Source: Cylindrotheca closterium
Lineage: Eukaryota > Bacillariophyta > Bacillariophyceae > Bacillariales > Bacillariaceae
Direction: 5' to 3'
Assembly: GCA_933822405.4 (NCBI GenBank)
Contig: CAKOGP040002313.1
Coordinates: forward strand, 477,935-541,934
Length of the DNA stretch: 64,000 nucleotides
This document shows positions 60,063 through 64,000 of this stretch, piece by piece; the first letter of the stretch is position 1; every line of letters begins with the position of its first letter. Under the pieces are notes generated by a model. The model did no database searches. It was given only the letters and a program-made list of their open reading frames with translations, and was not told the DNA's origin. The position numbers and the translations under genes are program-made.

Positions 60063-62126
60063 ATGGCAGATAACCAGGCAGATCAGGAAAGCTTCGGGGC
60101 AGGTCCCATAAATCCAACTAACGCGATTGATCCCCGTATGAAGAAGGACAAACATAAATTTCTATGGTCTCGAGTACACCTTTCGCATGATTCCATCGTT
60201 CCGCCACCGAGATCGGGTGCTGCAAGTGTGGTAGTCCAAGGGAAGCTATATGTTTTTGGTGGATACGGGGTATGTGAAAGGATGATATCATCACCATTGA
60301 AGTGTGGTGTGAAATGACGATTTTATTTCTAACGCCTATAACTTCGATCTTTAGGGAGGAACGGGGCGATTGAACGATTTCTATGCATATGACTTTCGAA
60401 AGAATGGTTGGGAAGAGGTCAAAGTAGAGGGGGAAACTAGACCAGGGCGCCGAGAAAACAACGGAGTTGTCATTTCGGATTCTAGTAAATCAATTTATTT
60501 GTTCGGCGGTAAGGCTTGACAGGAATGCTTGTTATGCATGGCTGTGATTAGACAGAAACTGACTGATGTCTTGCCCTCTTCAAGGATATGATGGCACGGC
60601 GTGGCTGAATGACTTGTGGAAATATAACATTAAAAGTCGTCGATGGACTTGTATTCAGGAATCCTCAGATCAAACTTCGGACCACGGAGAAGATGCTGGT
60701 GCAGGACAGGTGGCAGAGAGCAACATAATTCCTTCGAGGAGGTTTGGATACGTGAGCGTTGTGCACAATGGCAAGCTTCTCGTGTTTGGAGGATTCGATG
60801 GGAGTAGATGGATGGCAGATATGTATGTTTTTGATTTCAGGACGAGAAAATGGAGCGAGATTGCGGCAAAAGGCAATATGCCGTCACCGAGGTCTTGTCC
60901 TGCATGGGCCAAAGATGACACTCATGTCTACATTCAAGGTATGTACTTACAATGTTGGCTTATTGCCTAGTGCACTTTAATTTCTCGCACATGATTTATT
61001 GATGATTGATTGACTCATTACGATCAGGAGGATATGATGGAGTCGAAAGGAAGGACGATTTTTTTGCTTGTGACTTATCAACCTACACTTGGACGCAGAT
61101 GCCGTCCCTTGGTGTTACTCCAAGTCCTAGATACTTTCACTCTTGTTGTCTGTATGGTCACAAGATGTATTTGTACGGAGGATATTCTGGACAAACGCGT
61201 CTAGCTGACATGTAAGTTCGCTGGTCCGTGTTTGCTGTTTCACAAAACAGCCATCAGACTAACAGCTCCAAAGGTTCGTGTACGATTTTGAAACGAACCA
61301 CTGGTCCGAGGTTGATTGTTCCAACGGACAACCGCCAACTGGTCGGTCATCGCTTGTCACTCAAGTCTATGAAAACAATTTGTACGTATTTGGTGGATAT
61401 GATGGCAAAAAGGTTTTGAGCGACTTTTATAAGTTCAAACTGAAACCCATTGGGGTACCTCCAATGTCGTTGGTGAATGATTTCCTAAAGCTGGTCAACC
61501 AACCAGATACATCCGATGTCACCTTTATTGTCGAAGGAGAGGAAGTGTATGCACACCGTGCCATTCTAGCAGTTCGATCGGAGTACTTTCGTGCTCTACT
61601 ATTCAACGGCCTCTTGCGAGAATCAGTAACTACAGATTCAGCGACCAAACCAATAAGTATCCAAGATGTATCCCATTCTGTTTTCCTGAAAGTTTTGGAA
61701 TATCTTTACACCGATACAATACAGGAGATCACCTTGGAACTTGGTATGCATCTGCTGATTGCTAGTGAACAGTTCATGCTTGATCGATTGAAAGCTCTCT
61801 GCGAAGACCTTATCCGAAGAGAAATCAATGTTCACAATGCAATCAACATTCTTGTTGTGAGCCATCAGCACAATGCTCTTGGACTGAAGGAAATCGCTCT
61901 CAGCTTCATTCTTGAGCATCTACAGGAGAGAAACATTCAAATAGGACTCAACGACTTGAAGACTGAGCCAGATTTATTGGTTGAGATTATCCAATTGAGT
62001 TCCCAGCGAGTACTTCCACCAGCTCGCCCACCTCCTCCAAACCCTCAGCGACAGCAGCATGTTGATATGCTCATGAATGGTGGCCCTCAATTTGGTGGAG
62101 GCGATGAATGGAATGCACCCAGATAA
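60063..62126 (+). CDS. Kelch-repeat BTB/BACK protein, LZTR1-like
   Basis: Five exons join to 583 residues: 60063-60269, 60355-60508, 60585-60938, 61028-61211, 61274-62126. Introns are 62-89 nt with GTATGT/GTAAG donors. All joins restore kelch blades, and three introns fall in or beside the FGG(Y) motifs. At least six kelch units are visible (LYVFGGYG, IYLFGGYDG, LLVFGGFDG, VYIQGGYDG, MYLYGGYSG, LYVFGGYDG). A BTB domain follows from about residue 378 (SDVTFIVEGEEVYAHRAIL), then a BACK-like helical region and a Pro-rich tail. Kelch-then-BTB order matches LZTR1, a CUL3 substrate adaptor; most animal KLHL proteins have the reverse order. It is probably a ubiquitin-ligase adaptor; the substrate is unknown. 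This is the most intron-rich gene here. Confidence 0.92.
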
Positions 62127-62217
62127 CGTATAAGTTTTGTTAATTTTTTGCTTACACCTCGTTGTCCTGGCCTACAGTACCTGGTACCATACTGTCTCTA
62201 ATCTGTGGCTTGAATGA

Positions 62218-62835
62218 ATGAATCATTCGATTCGATCGACAAACGATGACAAAAACGACACTATTTCTTTCAAGTATACCGTACCTCTGGTGTTTGTTAT
62301 GTCTACCAAAACCAACGGCTCAAATGTTTTCGTAACTGTTGGAACTACAAAGTTCGATATGCTGATCGAGGCAATAACGTCAAAGGTCGCTCTCGATTGG
62401 ATGGTTTCGCGTGGCTACAAAAGTTTGAAAATTCAGTATGGGAAGGGAAAGGAGCCAAGAATTGAATCAAATGGTTTACCAATCGCAATCGAAGTGTACG
62501 ATTTTTTACCGTCACTGGATGCTGATATGCGCAAGGCAGATTTGATCATTAGTCATGCTGGCGCAGGGACCGTCATGGAGGCTTTGAGATTACAAAAAAA
62601 GCTCATCGTGGTGATCAACACAATGCTGATGAACAATCACCAAGAAGAGCTCGCAGGAGCAATGGCAGAGCGGGGACACTTATTGATGGTCGAAAAGCCA
62701 GAAAAACTAGACGACAATCTAACCTGGGTTTCTTTCAACGATTTTGAGCCAATAGTGTATGAAGGCGGAGACGAAGACTCGTTTGCGATACTGCTCGACT
62801 CGCATCTTGGTTTCTCGAGCAAGAAAGCTGACTAG
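62218..62835 (+). CDS. ALG13: UDP-GlcNAc transferase catalytic subunit ALG13
   Basis: A single exon of 205 residues as drawn; the Met at residue 28 (62299, MSTKTNGSNVFVTVG) is a likely alternative start, since family members begin a few residues before VFVTVGTTKFDMLI. Other conserved blocks are YDFLPSLDADMRKADLIISHAGAGTVMEALRLQKKLIVVIN and NNHQEELAGAMAERGHL, the GT-B C-terminal donor-binding region. ALG13 works with membrane protein ALG14 (not in the window) to add the second GlcNAc to dolichol-PP-GlcNAc on the cytosolic face of the ER. A GTACCTGGTACC element lies 30-40 nt upstream of the first ATG, and an overlapping out-of-frame ATG at 62214 could act as a short uORF. Confidence 0.92.
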   Translation: MNHSIRSTNDDKNDTISFKYTVPLVFVMSTKTNGSNVFVTVGTTKFDMLIEAITSKVALDWMVSRGYKSLKIQYGKGKEPRIESNGLPIAIEVYDFLPSLDADMRKADLIISHAGAGTVMEALRLQKKLIVVINTMLMNNHQEELAGAMAERGHLLMVEKPEKLDDNLTWVSFNDFEPIVYEGGDEDSFAILLDSHLGFSSKKAD

Positions 62836-62859
62836 TACACTGGCCTATGGTTTTGACGC

Positions 62860-63100
62860 CTAAAGTCTGTGGGCAATTGATTGGCGAGATTCCGTGTCAA
62901 TGACGAAATCAAGGAGTTCTGCCGCAACTCGCTTTGCAGTGACGATTGTTGACCAATTTTCGTTCCTCGTATAGCCCTCATAGAGATCTGCTGTTAAGTT
63001 CCACGAGAAGAGAATGCAAAAAGAATAGCAATCGTACGCACTTTCGTCGCTACCGAAGCTTTCACCAAGCGTCTTTGGAAACGACCAATAGATACTGCTG
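62860..63100 (-). CDS. Possible 3'-terminal exon or gene remnant, unknown
   Basis: On the minus strand, after a good acceptor (CCTTCTTGCAG, ending 63101), 79 codons stay open to TAG at 62862-62860. The peptide looks coding: FPKTLGESFGSDESAYDCYS, then FSWNLTADLYEGYTRNENWS, ending RQSIAHRL. It contains no Met, so it cannot start translation itself. Only about 140 nt separate it from the stop of the next minus-strand gene at 63243, and I find no convincing first exon there. It is either the end of a gene with a tiny unseen exon, an alternative terminal exon of the 63243-63748 gene, or a remnant. I do not recognise the family. Confidence 0.35.
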
Positions 63101-63242
63101 CTGCAAGAAGGACGTAACTTCTAAATTTAAATATTTTTGTTCATGTTTTCGATGGCGGTCTAATTCAATAAAATCACAAGAATACAACTACAAATTTAGG
63201 CGGAGCTGTCACCTTACATCTTAAGGTTCCATGAAATTTGAT

Positions 63243-63748
63243 TTAGTTGACACTATCGTTGCCATGTCCAGATCTTTCCAACTTGGCAGCATATGCATCG
63301 CGTTTACGTTGTCCCTTGGTCTTCTTGGCAACCTTTGGTGGTTCAATCATCTTTTCAAGCTTTTCAACGATCTCTGTCATTCTAGTCATGTCATCGTCGT
63401 ATTTCTCGTAGAAGCGGTTGTATGCCTCCAGCCATTCTCCATCAAGGGTCTTGGAGGCTTCTTCCCGGTCCAACAATCTAATTTCATTCCACTTTTTTTG
63501 GATTTCCAAAATTTCCTTACGATCGTCGGTCATCTTCTCTTCTGGAAGTCTGACATTCAGTTGAGTTGGGGCTCTGCTCACAGAAAGGGGAGCTGTAGAA
63601 CGACACATCAACAGGTGAGTTCGTTTTCTTTTAAAGAATTTCATGTTCGGCGAAGTCTTCTGCTAGGGGATAACTACGGTGACTACGGAGTTCGCTTACC
63701 AAAAGCTTGAGTTGCGGCAACAAGGGTGAGGAGAATAGCGGTCTTCAT
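63243..63748 (-). CDS. Small plastid-targeted protein of unknown function
   Basis: Two exons join to 132 residues: 63748-63700 and 63592-63243 (107-nt intron, GTAAGC donor, GTTCTACAG acceptor). Exon 1 encodes only the signal peptide MKTAILLTLVAATQAF, and the splice adds APLSVSRAPTQLNVR. The cleavage motif QAF-AP is almost the canonical diatom ASAFAP, with a Ser/Arg-rich, acid-poor transit peptide. The mature part is charged and helical (KEILEIQKKWNEIRLLDREE, WLEAYNRFYEKYDDDMTRM, TEIVEKLEKMIEPP) and ends with a basic tail (KVAKKTKGQRKRDAYAAKLE). There are no cofactor motifs or membrane segments. It is likely a stromal accessory or RNA/ribosome-associated protein, by inference from the basic tail only. 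Confidence 0.82.
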
Positions 63749-64000
63749 TGTTCTTGATGAGTTGTTTGGTCGACGATGGTGCTGCAGCTGATGAAGCTTC
63801 AGACGAGACCTTCCCCATCATCCGAGCCATCGCAGAAGCAGGGGAACAGAATTCAAATTATCTCAACATCAGTTCTCTGTTACTAAATTCCTGCTGCTAC
63901 GTAGAAAGATACTACAAAAATATAGAATATGGAACTTTGCGATCGAAAATAGTGGATTAAGTGGATTCATTGAATGACGTACACCCATCAACATCCTCCA

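Noticed and set aside
62946..63224. 92-codon plus-strand ORF
   Set aside because: Its composition is Arg/Ser/Cys-rich and unlike a protein; the minus strand of the same DNA carries the more coding-like frame.
63748..63960. 70-codon plus-strand ORF at the right edge
   Set aside because: It overlaps the start codon region of the minus-strand plastid gene and lacks recognisable features.

Overview
The window is nuclear DNA of a eukaryotic alga, most likely a diatom or close stramenopile relative. Three things point there. The introns are short (about 50-145 nt), GT-AG, with GTAAGT/GTACGT-type donors. The genes are densely packed on both strands. Several proteins start with a signal peptide followed at once by a Phe-led transit peptide (the ASAFAP-type bipartite plastid signal of diatoms); the clearest case is the 63243-63748 gene, which reads MKTAILLTLVAATQAF-APLS once spliced. 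No rRNA, tRNA, CRISPR array or transposon was recognised.

Layout, left to right. 1-5.7 kb: 3' part of a MutS2-type ATPase, GPN-loop GTPase GPN2, and an orphan dethiobiotin-synthetase-like P-loop protein. 5.9-12.6 kb: U2 snRNP-associated SR140, UPF0598, ribosomal protein eS7, a NUMOD3-motif protein, and a FUN14-like membrane protein. 12.8-23 kb: exosome nuclease DIS3, a small possible plastid protein, a SNAPC1-like protein with an unusual C-terminal repeat, a cationic amino acid transporter, and threonine aldolase. 23-33 kb: a 1272-residue acidic protein with 63-nt tandem repeats, L-2-hydroxyglutarate dehydrogenase, SART1, and the mitochondrial trifunctional enzyme alpha subunit. 33.3-34.8 kb is the only real gene desert and holds a diverged direct repeat. 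34.8-44 kb: TGS1, an EGF-like membrane protein, V-ATPase subunit a, an ST7/TPR-like protein, and galactonolactone dehydrogenase. 44-57 kb: PRP8 (7.7 kb), a plastid fibrillin, a lipase-3-like protein, and an HflX GTPase. 57-64 kb: a Sec1/Munc18 protein, a kelch-BTB protein (LZTR1-like), ALG13, a coding-looking fragment without a visible 5' part, and a small plastid-targeted protein.

Most genes are housekeeping. Five act in snRNA production or splicing: SNAPC1-like (snRNA transcription), TGS1 (snRNA cap hypermethylation), SR140 (U2), SART1 (tri-snRNP) and PRP8 (U5). Others serve RNA decay (DIS3), fatty-acid and 2-hydroxyglutarate oxidation, ascorbate synthesis, secretion and N-glycosylation. 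Genes often sit in convergent pairs 42-85 nt apart and divergent pairs 200-500 nt apart.

The less expected signals are: a seven-copy SxxSSxGxGxxALxxLL repeat in the SNAPC1-like protein; an in-frame 45-codon ORF whose stop abuts that gene's ATG; recurring TACCGGTA / TACAGTA motifs close upstream of start codons; the 63-nt coding repeat array; the diverged duplicate in the gene desert; and a hidden coding fragment near 63 kb. Exon joins were worked out by hand from splice consensus, reading phase and family conservation.
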